Shown here one piece after another: positions 1 to 9,715 of a DNA stretch of 64,000 nt. The notes beneath the pieces are model-generated. The model searched no databases. It was not told the DNA's origin and saw nothing but the letters and a program-made list of their open reading frames with translations. This DNA is from Dicaeum eximium (lineage: Eukaryota > Chordata > Aves > Passeriformes > Dicaeidae): NCBI GenBank assembly GCA_013396995.1, contig VWZP01008548.1, positions 1,054,001 through 1,118,000 on the forward strand. The letters are read 5' to 3'. The position numbers and the translations under genes are program-made. Position 1 is the stretch's first letter, and each line of letters begins with the position of its first letter.

Positions 1-9
1 AAAAGTGGT

Positions 10-940
10 TGTGGTGGGCTGACCCTGGCTGGATGTCAGGCACCCACCAAGCTGCTCTATCAATCCCCTCCTAAGCTGGACAGGGGAGAAAAATACAGCA
101 AAAGGGTTGAGACAGACAGGGGTGGATCTTTAACCAATTACCATCATGGGGAAAACAGACTCTATTTGGGGAAAAAATTATTTAATTTATTACCAATCAA
201 ATCAGAGTAGGATAATAAGAGAAAGAAAAAAAATCTTAAAAAACACCTTTTCCCCATCCTGACCTTCTTCCCATACTTAACTTGACTTCAATTTTCTCTA
301 CCTGTGCAGCCCCAAGGCAGGGGAATGGGCAATGGGGGCTGCAGGAAGTTCATCCCCTAGGGGAGGACTCCTCTCTCTTCTTCTGCTCCACAGTGGATTC
401 TCTGCAGGGTCACATGTCCTTCCAGCGACATAGACTCCTCCCTCCAAAAACCCACAGCTCCATCCAGATACCTGTTCCAGCAGGCTTCCCAGAGTCAGCC
501 TCCTTCAGGCATTCACCTGCTCCAGCCTGAGGTGCTCCACCAGCAGATGATGGATCTCTACTGCATCACGAACCTCCGTGGGCTGCAGGGGCACAGCTGC
601 CTCACCGTGCTCTGCACCATGGGGGAATCTCAGGTCCAGTGCCTGGAACACCTCCTCTCCTGCCTTCCTGCCCAACCTGGGTGTCCTAAAGGCAGCTTTA
701 TACAGTCACTCCTCCCACTGGCTACAATTGAAGGGTTTAGTTTCAATCTTAAATCTGTTATCCCAGAGGTACCACTGCCACTGTTAGCAGGCTTGGCCTG
801 GACCAGCAGCAGCTCCATCCTGGAGCTGGCTGGCATTGGCTTTACTGTACACAGGAGAAGCCTCTGGCAGCTCCTCACAGACGACGCCCCTGCAGTGCCT
901 CTACCGCCAAAACCTGGCCACACAAACTGGATACTGTAAT
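10..940 (-). mobile_element. ERV long terminal repeat, near full length (LTR family 1)
   Basis: This is an almost complete solo-type LTR of a family common in bird genomes. On the plus strand it starts TGTGGTGGGCTGACCCTGG and passes through a CTGGACAGGGGAG block and a TTGAGACAGACAGGG block. It then runs into ACCATCATGGGGAAAACAG and GGGCTGCAGGGGCACAGC blocks, and ends near AAACCTGGCCACACAAACTG. Read in the sense (minus) direction the U3 end is near 930 and the U5 end near 10. The open frames here (82 to 148 codons on both strands) are repeat sequence, not genes. The inner ends are clear by eye, but I could not find a convincing target duplication. Family assignment is from memory of avian LTR consensus sequences. 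Confidence 0.75.
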
Positions 941-1238
941 ATTGCAGTAAGAAAAACCAAAAGGAACAGAAAGGACTGTTGCAGTATCTTATAAATGGCA
1001 AGGGAAGACAATACTTATAAACAAGCAAAATAATTAGAATCTGTGTTAGACTTATCAGCTGCAGAGAAAATGGCACCTTCTATTCCAGTTTATTCTTTAA
1101 AGAAAATGTAAATGAAGAACAATGACAGCTTTTTGTTCCTGCATTTATTACACTTGCTACCCTTCATGTCTCAATAAACTCTCTTAAAACAATAAACATG
1201 TTTTGTTCATTTTTCTTCTGTTTAGTGGAATGTGTTCT
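941..1238. other. Spacer between two LTR copies
   Basis: AT-rich sequence without an open frame of note. It contains TTTATT at 1089-1094 and 1144-1149, which would read AATAAA on the minus strand. It also contains two AATAAA on the plus strand, in the CAATAAACTCTC and CAATAAACATG contexts near 1173 and 1190. None can be tied to a transcript from sequence alone. Confidence 0.4.
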
Positions 1239-1535
1239 GTGTTGACCTTGTCAAAAGTCCACCCAGCCACTGTCTCACGCTCCCTCCTCAGTTAGACACA
1301 GAAGGGGAGAAAATAAGATGAAAAAGTTCATGTGTTGAGATAAGAGCAGGGAGATCACCTACAACCACCACTGTCATGGGCAAAACTGACTCAACTTGGG
1401 AAAGATTAATTCAATTTGTTGACAATTTATGAGAGATAGGACAGTGAAAAACAATCACAAAATTAAAACTACCTTCCGCCTCAATACTGCTTCTTCCCAG
1501 GCTCAGCTTTACCTCTGACTATTCTGCCTCCTCTT
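1239..1535 (-). mobile_element. Truncated LTR of family 1
   Basis: This piece repeats the plus-strand layout of the first 300 bases of the window in diverged form. It has CCCTCCTCAGTTAGACAC, a GTGTTGAGATAAGAGCAGGGAG block, ACTGTCATGGGCAAAACTGAC, and CTTCTTCCCAGGCTCAGC followed by TCTGCCTCC. Only the U5/R side remains and the U3 side is missing. It lies in the same orientation as the copy at 10-940, about 300 bases away, so the pair could be two separate insertions or remnants of one provirus that lost its interior. Confidence 0.6.
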
Positions 1536-2312
1536 TCTCAAAGATTTGCCAACCTGTTTAGAAACATACAAAGCTGTGTTCACTGCAGTGTTAATGAGGG
1601 AATCACGCAATCTTTTTGGTTCATCAGTCAAATAATGCTGGGAATATTCACCTATAGTTAGAATGTCTTGTGCAAGCTCTTCATGAGGTTCTATTTCCTA
1701 AATGAAAAGGTTTAGCAGTCACCCACTGATGGATATGCCTTTACAAAAATCTCCCACCCTTGATCAGTTAATTTACCTACTGAAAGAATCTGAACGACCA
1801 GGCACAGTAGCCTTTATCCTTTTGTGTAAATATAATTTCTTATTGCTTACTTTTCAGTCAAGGATGCAATCGCCTTTTACTAAAGATTTGTGATTTGTGT
1901 TTTCTCCATGTCATAAAACCACTGTGAAGATAAGAAGTGCAGGGAGTGCACACTCTGTTACATGATCAGTGTACTAGAGGCACTTTTCTTGCAACTCCGT
2001 TTAATAACATTTGCTCAGAGAAGAGAGGAGAATGTTTTGTGGGTTAATGGAGTACACAACTCTTAACAGGAATTCAAGGTGACTAATGGATGTGCATTCA
2101 GATGCTGAAGTGCTGTTGAAGAAGGAAATCTGAACTGGTAACAAGAAAACTCCATTAGTGACATATTAGTATTTTTCTGAAGCTTTGGTGGGATCAAGAA
2201 GAAAGACTGTTTTCTTATTCATGGATAAGTGAATCTGAATGACATTTTGCTAAACATGAGAGACATAGGAAAGGAAACGGAGGCTTCTAGGAATAGTAGG
2301 AGACATGCCAGC
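1536..2312. other. Unassigned AT-rich stretch
   Basis: No repeat family, RNA gene or convincing coding segment recognised. If the minus-strand gene at 2896-7596 is real and its message extends past the LTR at 2313-2840, this could include distal 3' UTR. A possible ATTAAA on the minus strand (TTTAAT on plus) sits at 2000-2005. Confidence 0.3.
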
Positions 2313-2840
2313 TGTCCTGGTTTGGGCTTGATTAGAGGTAATTTTCCTAGCAACTAGTACAGTCCTGTGTTTTGGATTTAGGATGATAATAATTGTTGAT
2401 AACACACACTGATTTAGTTGCTGCTGAGCAGTGCTTTCACTAAATCAAGACTTTTCAGCTTCTTATGCTGCCCTGTCAACAAGAGGGCTGGGGGTGCACA
2501 AGGATTTGTGAGGGAGCATAGCCAGGACAGCTGACCCAAAGGAATATTCCGTAGCGTAGAAAGTCATGTGGAACAATAAAACTGTAGGGAGTTGCCCAGG
2601 GGGTGGTAGCACACTGCTTAGTCAGTGGGTGGCACTGGATTGTGCATCACTTAGTGTGTGTAGTCTTTTGCCATTATAAAGATTTGCCTTCTTTTTGCGT
2701 CCTTAAAGTGTCTTTATCTCAACCTATAAAAGCATCACCTTTTTTTTTTTTTTTTTTTAAATTTTGTCCACTATCTCACTGGAGGAGAATAAGCAAATGG
2801 CTGTGTGGTGTTTAGCTGTCTGATGGGTTAAACCACAGCA
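2313..2840 (+). mobile_element. Near-complete solo LTR (LTR family 2)
   Basis: The element begins TGTCCTGGTTTGGGC and ends GGGTTAAACCACAGCA, the TG...CA ends of an avian ERV LTR family. In between are GTGTTTTGGATTTAGGATGA, a GGCTGGGGGTGCACAAGG block, GGACAGCTGACCCAAAGG, a GGAATATTCC box, AACAATAAAAC, GCATCACTTAGTG and TGTCTTTATCTCAACC, in the expected order. An 18-base T run has replaced part of the R/U5 region. It lies antisense to the minus-strand gene model and ends 55 bases beyond that model's stop codon. CATGCC occurs at 2304-2309 and again at 2841-2846, but the left copy is three bases short of the LTR edge, so the duplication is equivocal. Confidence 0.8.
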
Positions 2841-2895
2841 CATGCCTACTTGACCCCTGGAATTATTGCCTGCATGCCCTCATCTAGGATAAGAG

Positions 2896-3152
2896 TCAGA
2901 GGATGGTACTTCCATCAAGAATCTCTCCAAGGATACACAGGGACACACAACTGTGTAGATTGAACACGTTTCTGAATTCAGCAGTAGAATGAGATGAACT
3001 GCAGAGGTATTCTGACATTATACTCAGAAATACATCGGGTAAAATCTGACCCAAAAAGTGCTTATTATTTTCCAGCCTAAGCTTAGTTTCGGGATCAAGT
3101 AACACAGCAGACGTGTTTAAAGTGAAGTTCCAGTTCTTCCAGTGTTTTAGAA
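2896..3152 (-). CDS. Putative terminal coding exon of an unidentified gene (exon 3 of 3 seen)
   Basis: Read on the minus strand this segment follows a strong splice acceptor: a long T-rich tract (TTTTTATTTTTGTTTCTTTTTAATAG) directly precedes position 3152. It then stays open for 84 codons to a TGA at 2898-2896. The first two bases (TT) complete a codon begun by the final G of the exon at 3605-3750, giving Val. The predicted peptide is rich in leucine and aromatic residues and includes KHWKNWNF, VLLDPETKL and ILPDVFLSIM. It ends in GEILDGSTIL. I do not recognise the family. The LDPETK stretch is only superficially like the PRY motif of B30.2 domains. Evidence for reality is the splice site plus phase match, not homology. 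Confidence 0.45.
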
Positions 3153-3604
3153 CTATTAAAAAGAAACAAAAATAAAAAGACAGAAAATGAGAAAAAACAG
3201 CAGTTCTCTTCAGAAGCCTAGTCACTGCTATGTTTGATTTCCACAAAATTTAGATGCTTCTCTTCCACAATTTTTGCCTAAGAAATGACAAAGATCATTG
3301 CCATGTATATACACATCCATAAAGTTAACCCAACACCACCAAGCAAAGAGATTTCCTACATGGGCTGCTTCAGCTTCAGTCTGCTATCAGACTACTGATA
3401 CAGCTCTTCCTTTCCCCTGAAAAAAATGCTTGCTGTAATTGATGTATATCACTTGATACACTTAACTCAGAAACTGACATTCCTCCCACTCTAATATATG
3501 TTCACATTAATTCCCAAGTTGCTTTCAATTCACTCTCATAAAAATAAAAGTGATTCTGGATGTTAAGCCTAGTAAGGAAAATATCAAAATAAAGGGATTT
3601 TTAC

Positions 3605-3750
3605 CTTCCCAGTCTGAGAAATGCCATAGATACTGTAATAGATGGAAGAAATTGCAGTCTAATGCACACTTTACCAGCGTAAGCAACACATGGTGAGAAA
3701 GCCAGCTTTTCTTCAGCACACTGAGCAGCAGTGATGTCCCAGTGGCACTT
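3605..3750 (-). CDS. Putative internal coding exon of an unidentified gene (exon 2 of 3 seen)
   Basis: This 146-base segment has the best splice context in the window. On the minus strand the acceptor is TTGCTTGTCCCCTTTCTTTTCTAG and the donor is GGGAAG|GTAAAAAT. One frame is open throughout: a single base completes a codon from the preceding exon, 48 codons follow, and one G is carried over. The peptide is helical in character (LLLSVLKKSWLSHHVLLTLV, then CNFFHLLQYLWHFSDWE). A second frame is also open, but it meets a stop 19 codons into the next exon and does not fit the phase of the upstream exon. The intron to the terminal exon would be 452 bases. No family is recognised. Confidence 0.5.
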
Positions 3751-6042
3751 CTAGAAAAGAAAGGGGACAAGCAAAACAGGTCAGAAAAGTGTGACCACAG
3801 CAAGTCAGAATGTGTGTCTGTGCTTCTCAAGGCAGGTTTTAGTCACAAAAATAAAATATTATTCATGAAAGATTTTTAATGAGATTTTTTCATGGGAGCT
3901 GGATGTTTGTATTATGTATTTGTTTGGAAAAAAAGGTTTTCTAAAGGAAGCTTTCAAAATAGCAGGAAAAGGAACCAAAGTTTTAATAGTTTTATATTAC
4001 TTTGGAAAATATAGAAATGCTGATATGATTTTAGTAGAAGTTATTTAAATCTTTCTGTCCTGTGCCTGTGCTCTTTTCTAAATCGTAGTGAATAATCTTT
4101 CAGGGGCTTGTTATTTACATGATTGCTTACAATGCATCCTTAGTAACTGTGTGTTGCAATTATTTATAATACACCTCATACTGCTTCTATGTTTCACACC
4201 AAGATAAAAGATAATTTTATTATTTATTTTCAAAGAGTTTTAGAATCACATTTCCATTGTTCAGTTTGTTTCACAGACAGTTAGTCCCAAGTCTACTTTC
4301 ATCTCTGAGAATGTTTCATACAGGATTGATTTTTTTTTTTTACTTCAGGTTCCTTATCTGTTTCATTCAGAAGTAAATTTTGATCCAAATCCCGCAAAAA
4401 TCAGTGCAAGAAATACAATGTTTTGAGCTGATTTTGTCATAATCTGAATGAAGTGTGGCAAGCATTTAATAGAATTTTAAAGTATTTTCTTCTTCTTTTA
4501 TAGAAAATTTTAAAATATAAAAGCAGGGAAAGAGAAGATTTTTTTTTTAAATCCCTTTTATGGTAATATAAAAGTATATCTTACATTAAAACAACTTGGC
4601 CATCAGATGTCTTCTTTTCAGTGTCTTAATGAGAAAGTGGGATGTTAGCTTATTATAATAAAATTAAGGGTTTTCTTTAATCCTATAGTCTCAAGTGTTA
4701 AGAATGTTATGAAAAATAAAAAAACAGCAACCTCATCTCCAACTTAACTCTAAGTAGCTTTCAAATTTAAATTATTAGAGAGTATCAGATAATAGTAGCA
4801 ATATTTTGGAGTATTTTGCTGAGTGAGACGTCCCTAAGTTATTTAAGGAATATACAACATCTTCTTTCTCTGAAGACAGGGTCACAAAATGCTAGAATCA
4901 ATGAGAAAAAAAAAAACGCCACTGCTCTTTAAATTTTCCTTTCTCACAATTTCTAGCCCTTTTCCTCATAGTTCTAACACTTAGCCCAGAAAGCTGTATG
5001 TTGAAATGACACTGAAAACAATATTTTTATGTCTGTGTGTCTCTGTATATTGTTCCCCTCTGTGTTTTTTTTATGGCAGCTTGCTGTTTCTTTCTCACAC
5101 TCAGGGCTTTAGCCCAGTCACTGCTGCACGTCTAAGTTTATCACCAGATCACAGTAAACCTCTCTTTATAGCAAACTATAGGAAAACACAGATAACTCTT
5201 ACTCCAGCTCTGTCTGTATCTTTTTACAGCCAACAGATATTACTGTTTCAGCTATAAAGGATGTAGACAGGGTGATGGGTTTTTTTACACTGAATGAGAG
5301 ACGTGGCATCTATCAACATTGCTAAGGTTAACCTAACTCAAAACAAAGTGTTGGGATGGAAGCCGTAAGTGGCAATAGAAGCTATAGAGCAGAAATCTAA
5401 AGCAACTGAAATGTTAACTTAGACAAGCCACTTACATTTCTGAACCTGGGTGGTGTGAATTTAGAGGTAGGTGCCCTGAACAGTGTCAGATGCCCTTTAA
5501 AAGAAAATCAACCAAGCATAAAAAAAACCTAAGCAATTTTCCCTGAGATGAGAAACCTAGCACTTCTTAGGTCTTTTTCACTACCTAGTTACTGCATTGT
5601 GCTATATTTAGTAAACTGTAAAACAATCACTAACAAGCTCTAGCTTTATTGACACTGCTATGCCACAAGCTATTCATTGCTTGATTTTTTTGTCCATGTC
5701 CACAAACATTTGTGAGACTGAGATCAAGAGGGAGAAAGATGTTAGGGGTGGCCACAGTTGTGGTCAGAACACTCCCTTTCCAGCCCCCTCCTCCAAATCT
5801 TACTTGGGAAAAATGACTACATGGACCAAAAATTTTCTGGACTCCTAGCCATTTATTCTGGAGTCCTAGCCATTATTTATCATGCTTTCCAGTACAGCCT
5901 TAAACTGTATTTCCAAAGTAATGCTTACATGCTCTGCATATTTCTAATTTATATAGAAGGATAAAATTATTCATGCAATGGAGTAATATTTTTGGTTTTC
6001 TTGTAAAATATGATATTTTGGTGTCAAGATCTGCCTTTCATA
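3751..6042. other. Putative intron of the minus-strand gene, left part
   Basis: AT-rich sequence with poly-A/T runs between two candidate exons. The plus-strand frame at 5006-5257 follows an acceptor-like TTTCTTTCTCACACTCAG at 5085-5103 but has no matching donor or phase partner, so I do not call it. Nothing else recognised. Confidence 0.35.
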
Positions 6043-6500
6043 TCACAGACTCACAGAATTATTGAAGCTGAAAGAGGTCTCTTGTTAAACCACCTTACTC
6101 AAGCAGGGCCACCTGGAGTCCCTTACCCAGATTTTTATGTTCAGATTTTTTAAAATATCTCCAAGGATACAAACACTACAACATCTCTGGGCAACCTGTG
6201 CCAGTGCTCAGTCACACTCAAATAAAAAAAAATGTTTCCTGATGCTAAGATGGAACCTCCCATGTTTCAGGTTGTGCTCATTGTCTCTGGTTCCTGTTAG
6301 GCACCTAATGGAGCCTGGCTCCATTCTCTTTGCACCCATCCATCTTGAATTTATATATATTGATGAGCTATCCCTGAGGTGATCTAGGCTGAACAGTGCC
6401 ATCTCTCTCAGTTTTTCCTCATAGGAGAGATGCTTCAGTCCTTCAAACAGCTTCATGGGCTTTTGCTAGACTCCACAGTAGGTCCATATCTCTTAAGGTC
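6043..6500 (-). mobile_element. CR1 LINE fragment (3' end)
   Basis: On the plus strand it opens with CACAGACTCACAGAATTATTGAAGC, the inverted CR1 3' terminus. It continues with a degraded TCTCTGGGCAACCTGTGCC block, AAATGTTTCCTGATG, and CTGAACAGTGCCATCTCTCTCAG followed by TCCTCATAGGAGAGATG. All of these are landmarks of the CR1 3' untranslated region and upstream sequence. It is 5' truncated, as is usual for CR1. It lies in the putative intron between the exons at 7456 and 3750, in the same orientation as the gene. The minus-strand 82-codon frame at 6208-6456 is part of this repeat. Confidence 0.85.
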
Positions 6501-7455
6501 TGCAGACCTTGAAATATATACTAGTTCACATCTTAAAATTCTCAAATGGAAGCGAGCACTGTAAAGTTTTCAATGAGATTCGTTCACAGGGGATCAGGCT
6601 TTCAAAGTTAACATGAGGCACAGTGTTTGAGAGCATGGATTACAATCCTAGACTTCCCTCTAGATTTTGAATTCCATAGCAGAAAATGTAATATGCATTC
6701 TCTGAGTTCAGCTGCCATAATCATTCCTAAACACTTTGAGTTTCTTTGTTTGTAAATGCATTGAAAGGGGCAGATTTGGCAGGAAAAATAATTCATCTAT
6801 TTAAATGCATTTCCTCAAATGAAATGGGATTTGTTTTATTGGGTTTTTTCTTCCATTGATTTTAAGACAGGCAAGAGTGACCCGCTCAGGCTTTAAAAGC
6901 TGACATCTGTATGTTTAACCAGGGCAAAATAAATGCAGATATTATCATCTAATATTGGACAGCTCTCCTGAGAGATAGAACTTTGGCTTCTGTCTTAAGC
7001 CAAGTATGGTTTGTATGATGCACTTCAGAAGTTCTTTTCAACTGAGCACACTCATTTCCCCCCAGACATAAACCAGCCTTCTTTTTCTTTCAATGAGGGC
7101 CTGTTTGACTCTCTGTGCATTAGCCAACACTTGACAAAGGACTCATCATGCTTCCCAGATATATACCATAAAAGAAAAACAACATGGCCAAATAGAAGGT
7201 CAGCTTTGCAAAGCTGTCAGTACAATGATTTATTTTGTAGTTCTTTTATTGTATTTTTATTCAATTTTTATTTTGTAGCTGTAGTTTTCTTACTTCATAT
7301 CCAAAAAGAAGTCTTCCCAATACAAAATTAATAGCAAAAAGCTGTACTATACTTTTAAGTTATTAACATTATATTACTTTTTCAAAATATACTACAGAAT
7401 GCTTAAAAGTTATTATGAATAATTGTAAAGCAATAAAAAAAATAAATATACTTAC

Positions 7456-7596
7456 AAAATAAATGAGCAGTATAAGGCAATATGTCCTTGCTTGATATTC
7501 CCAGAATTCCATCCCTGATAACAGAATAACCAGCCTTTACTTCTAGTAAAGCCAGTATTATTAACAAAGATCGAATGTAATAGATTTTCAAATGTT
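7456..7596 (-). CDS. Putative coding exon of an unidentified gene (exon 1 of 3 seen)
   Basis: On the minus strand this 141-base segment is preceded by a moderate acceptor (GTCAGATATGTTGTTTAG) and followed by a strong donor, TTTATTTT|GTAAGTATA. One frame is open for 46 codons and carries over TT. The first base of the exon at 3750 makes this TTA (Leu). The longer open frame drawn through here (84 codons, ending near 7403) uses a different phase and would put a TAA at the junction, so it is probably a shadow. The peptide includes TFENLLHSIFVNN and GWLFCYQGWNSGN. Upstream the frame has an ATG six codons before the boundary and a stop shortly before that, so this could also be a first coding exon. 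No family recognised. Confidence 0.38.
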
Positions 7597-7667
7597 CTAA
7601 ACAACATATCTGACACAATGCTTTAGAGGCTGCAACCTCCTTGACCTCGTGCAACAATCAAATTTGT

Positions 7668-9715
7668 AGAATCATAAAATAATTTAGATTGGAAAAGGCC
7701 CCTAAGGTCACCAAGTCCAGCCATTAACCCAGCAATCCTAAGTCCACCACTAAACTATGTCCCTAAGTGCCCCTAATTGTCCCTATATGTCTTTTAAATA
7801 CCTCCAAGGACAGGGACTCAACCATTTCCTTGGGCAGCTTGTTCTAATGCTTGACAATCCTTTCCATTAAAAAATATTTTCTAATATCCAATCTAAATCT
7901 ACCCTAGTACAACTTCAGGCCATTCCTCTTGTCCTATCACTTGTTATTTGGGAGAAGAGTCTCATTTAGGTAGTTGTAGAGAGCAGTAACAGCAGCCCTG
8001 AGAACCTTTTTGACTTCTAGGCAACTGGGAACTCCCTTGTTAGGCAGGGCAGATGGTAAATGATGAAAAGTGCCAGTGATGAAATGATGAAAAGGCTCTG
8101 TGACAACTCCTGTCAGACCTCTGAATATCTGTGGGTGGATTCTACCTGGCACCATAGATTTGTGTGTATTCAAGTGGTATAGCAGATTGCTGACCATTTG
8201 ACCTTGGATTATGGGAGCTTCATTCAGCTCCCCATCCCTGTGTTCAGGTTCAAGTGTCTGTGTACCTGGAGAACAGCTGGTATTACTATTAAAGACTGAG
8301 GCAAAGGAGGCATTAAGTACCTTAGATTTTTTTCCTCATCCTCTGTCATTCTGTTTCCCTCTGAATGCGATTAAGGATAGAGATTTTCCTTAGATCTTTT
8401 TTTTTTTTGTTGTTGCTAATGCATATACAAAGGCATTTTTTATTGTCTTTCGTGGCAGTAGGCAGTTTAATTTCTAGTTGGGATTTGTCCATCCTAATTA
8501 TCTTCCTGCATAACTTTTACATCCTTGTAGATATATTTTTTTTCCCCGGAGTTCAAGCCAAAGCACTCTAATTAGCCTGGCTGGTCTTCTATCTTGACGC
8601 CTTGTCTTTTGTCACATGGGGATGGTCTCTAAGAGACTCTTTTGAAAAATGCCTTTGCTCTTCAAGACTGTATCCCAAGGCCAAAAACCCAGACAGGCCA
8701 AATTCTACCCTCCAGGAGTCCGAGAGCAGTGGTTTTGCTGACCCCTTTCCTCACTCCTCTGTGCCCAAGATGGCCTCCAACCACCACATCACCCACCAAT
8801 TTTCCTCTATTCACAAATGCAGGTCCAGTGGAACATCTCACAGCATTCTGCAGCTGTGTCAGGAATCTACCTTCCACACACTCTAGGAACTTCCCAGACT
8901 GTGTCCTATCTGATGTATTGCATTTCCTGCAGACATCTGCTAAACTGAATGCTCACACAAGAACAAAATCTAGCTATCATGAGACCTCTCCCAGCTGCTT
9001 ATAGCATGTTTCATCTGCCTCTTCACCCTGGTTGTGTCTAAAACAGACTACTACCATAATATCTGCCTTGTTGACCTTCCCCTTTATCCTCACCAGCACC
9101 CAATCCTATTGTAAACATCATTAAGTTCTAGACAATCAAAGCATGCTCTAACATAGAGGATGCCTCACTGTCTCTCCTTCCTTGTTGATGCCTTCTGAAG
9201 AGTTTACAGCCATTTATTACAGCAACTCCATTTGTGCAAGTCATCCCACTATGTCCCACTCTATCATCATTTTACCGCTGTACAATGGCTTCCAACTTCT
9301 CATTGCTGCCCATGCTGTGTGCAAAGGGTGGATGCACTTCAGTTGTGCTATTGATCTTCTGGGGGCAAGAAGCCCTAATTCCTACATGATCACTCCCAGA
9401 TGCATCTGTGATTTCTAATACATCAATAATCCTTGCATCTTTAATGCCATATCGACCTCCATCCCCTACCCCTACTGAGATATCAGACTGATAGACCTCA
9501 CACACCATTCCTCAAACATAATCATATCACCAGACTTTTGTGTAGTTAACCCGATTTTTTAAATTTTCCCCTTCAAATCCTGTTTAAAGCTCTTTCTGTG
9601 AGCCTTGATAACTCCTGTCCAAAGATCCTTTTGCCCCTTTGAGGCAGGTGTACTGCAGAAGAATTTGACAGCAAATATTTTCAACAGGACTTTTAAATGT
9701 GTAGCAGAAATCATA
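7668..9715 (-). mobile_element. CR1 LINE with endonuclease region and internal deletion
   Basis: Read on the minus strand, sequence up to about 8600 encodes pieces of the CR1 ORF2 endonuclease. These include FLTQL near 8860 and FVNRGKLVGDVVVGGHLGH, with LEAIVQ near 9275 and IDVLEITDASGS further upstream. From about 8590 to 8060 follows the linker and the start of reverse transcriptase (HLNTHKSMVPGRIHP near 8170). At about 8000-8060 the sequence jumps directly to the CR1 3' untranslated region, which ends at 7668 as AGAATCATAAAATAATT. Most of the reverse transcriptase is therefore gone. Frames are broken by many stops and shifts, so the copy is inactive. Its 3' end lies about 70 bases upstream of the candidate exon at 7596. 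Confidence 0.88.

Noticed and set aside
282..1076. Open frames of 69-148 codons on both strands
   Set aside because: They lie inside the family 1 LTR; the open reading comes from its GC-rich composition.
2304..2846. CATGCC direct repeat as target duplication of the LTR at 2313-2840
   Set aside because: The left copy is three bases away from the LTR start, so it may be coincidence.
2896..3152. B30.2/PRY-like reading of the LDPETK stretch in the terminal exon
   Set aside because: The spacing and following residues do not match the PRY motif, so a family name would be a guess.
7403..7657. 84-codon minus-strand frame overlapping the exon at 7456-7596
   Set aside because: Its phase would create TAA at the junction with the next exon. 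Another frame fits both the splice sites and the phase.
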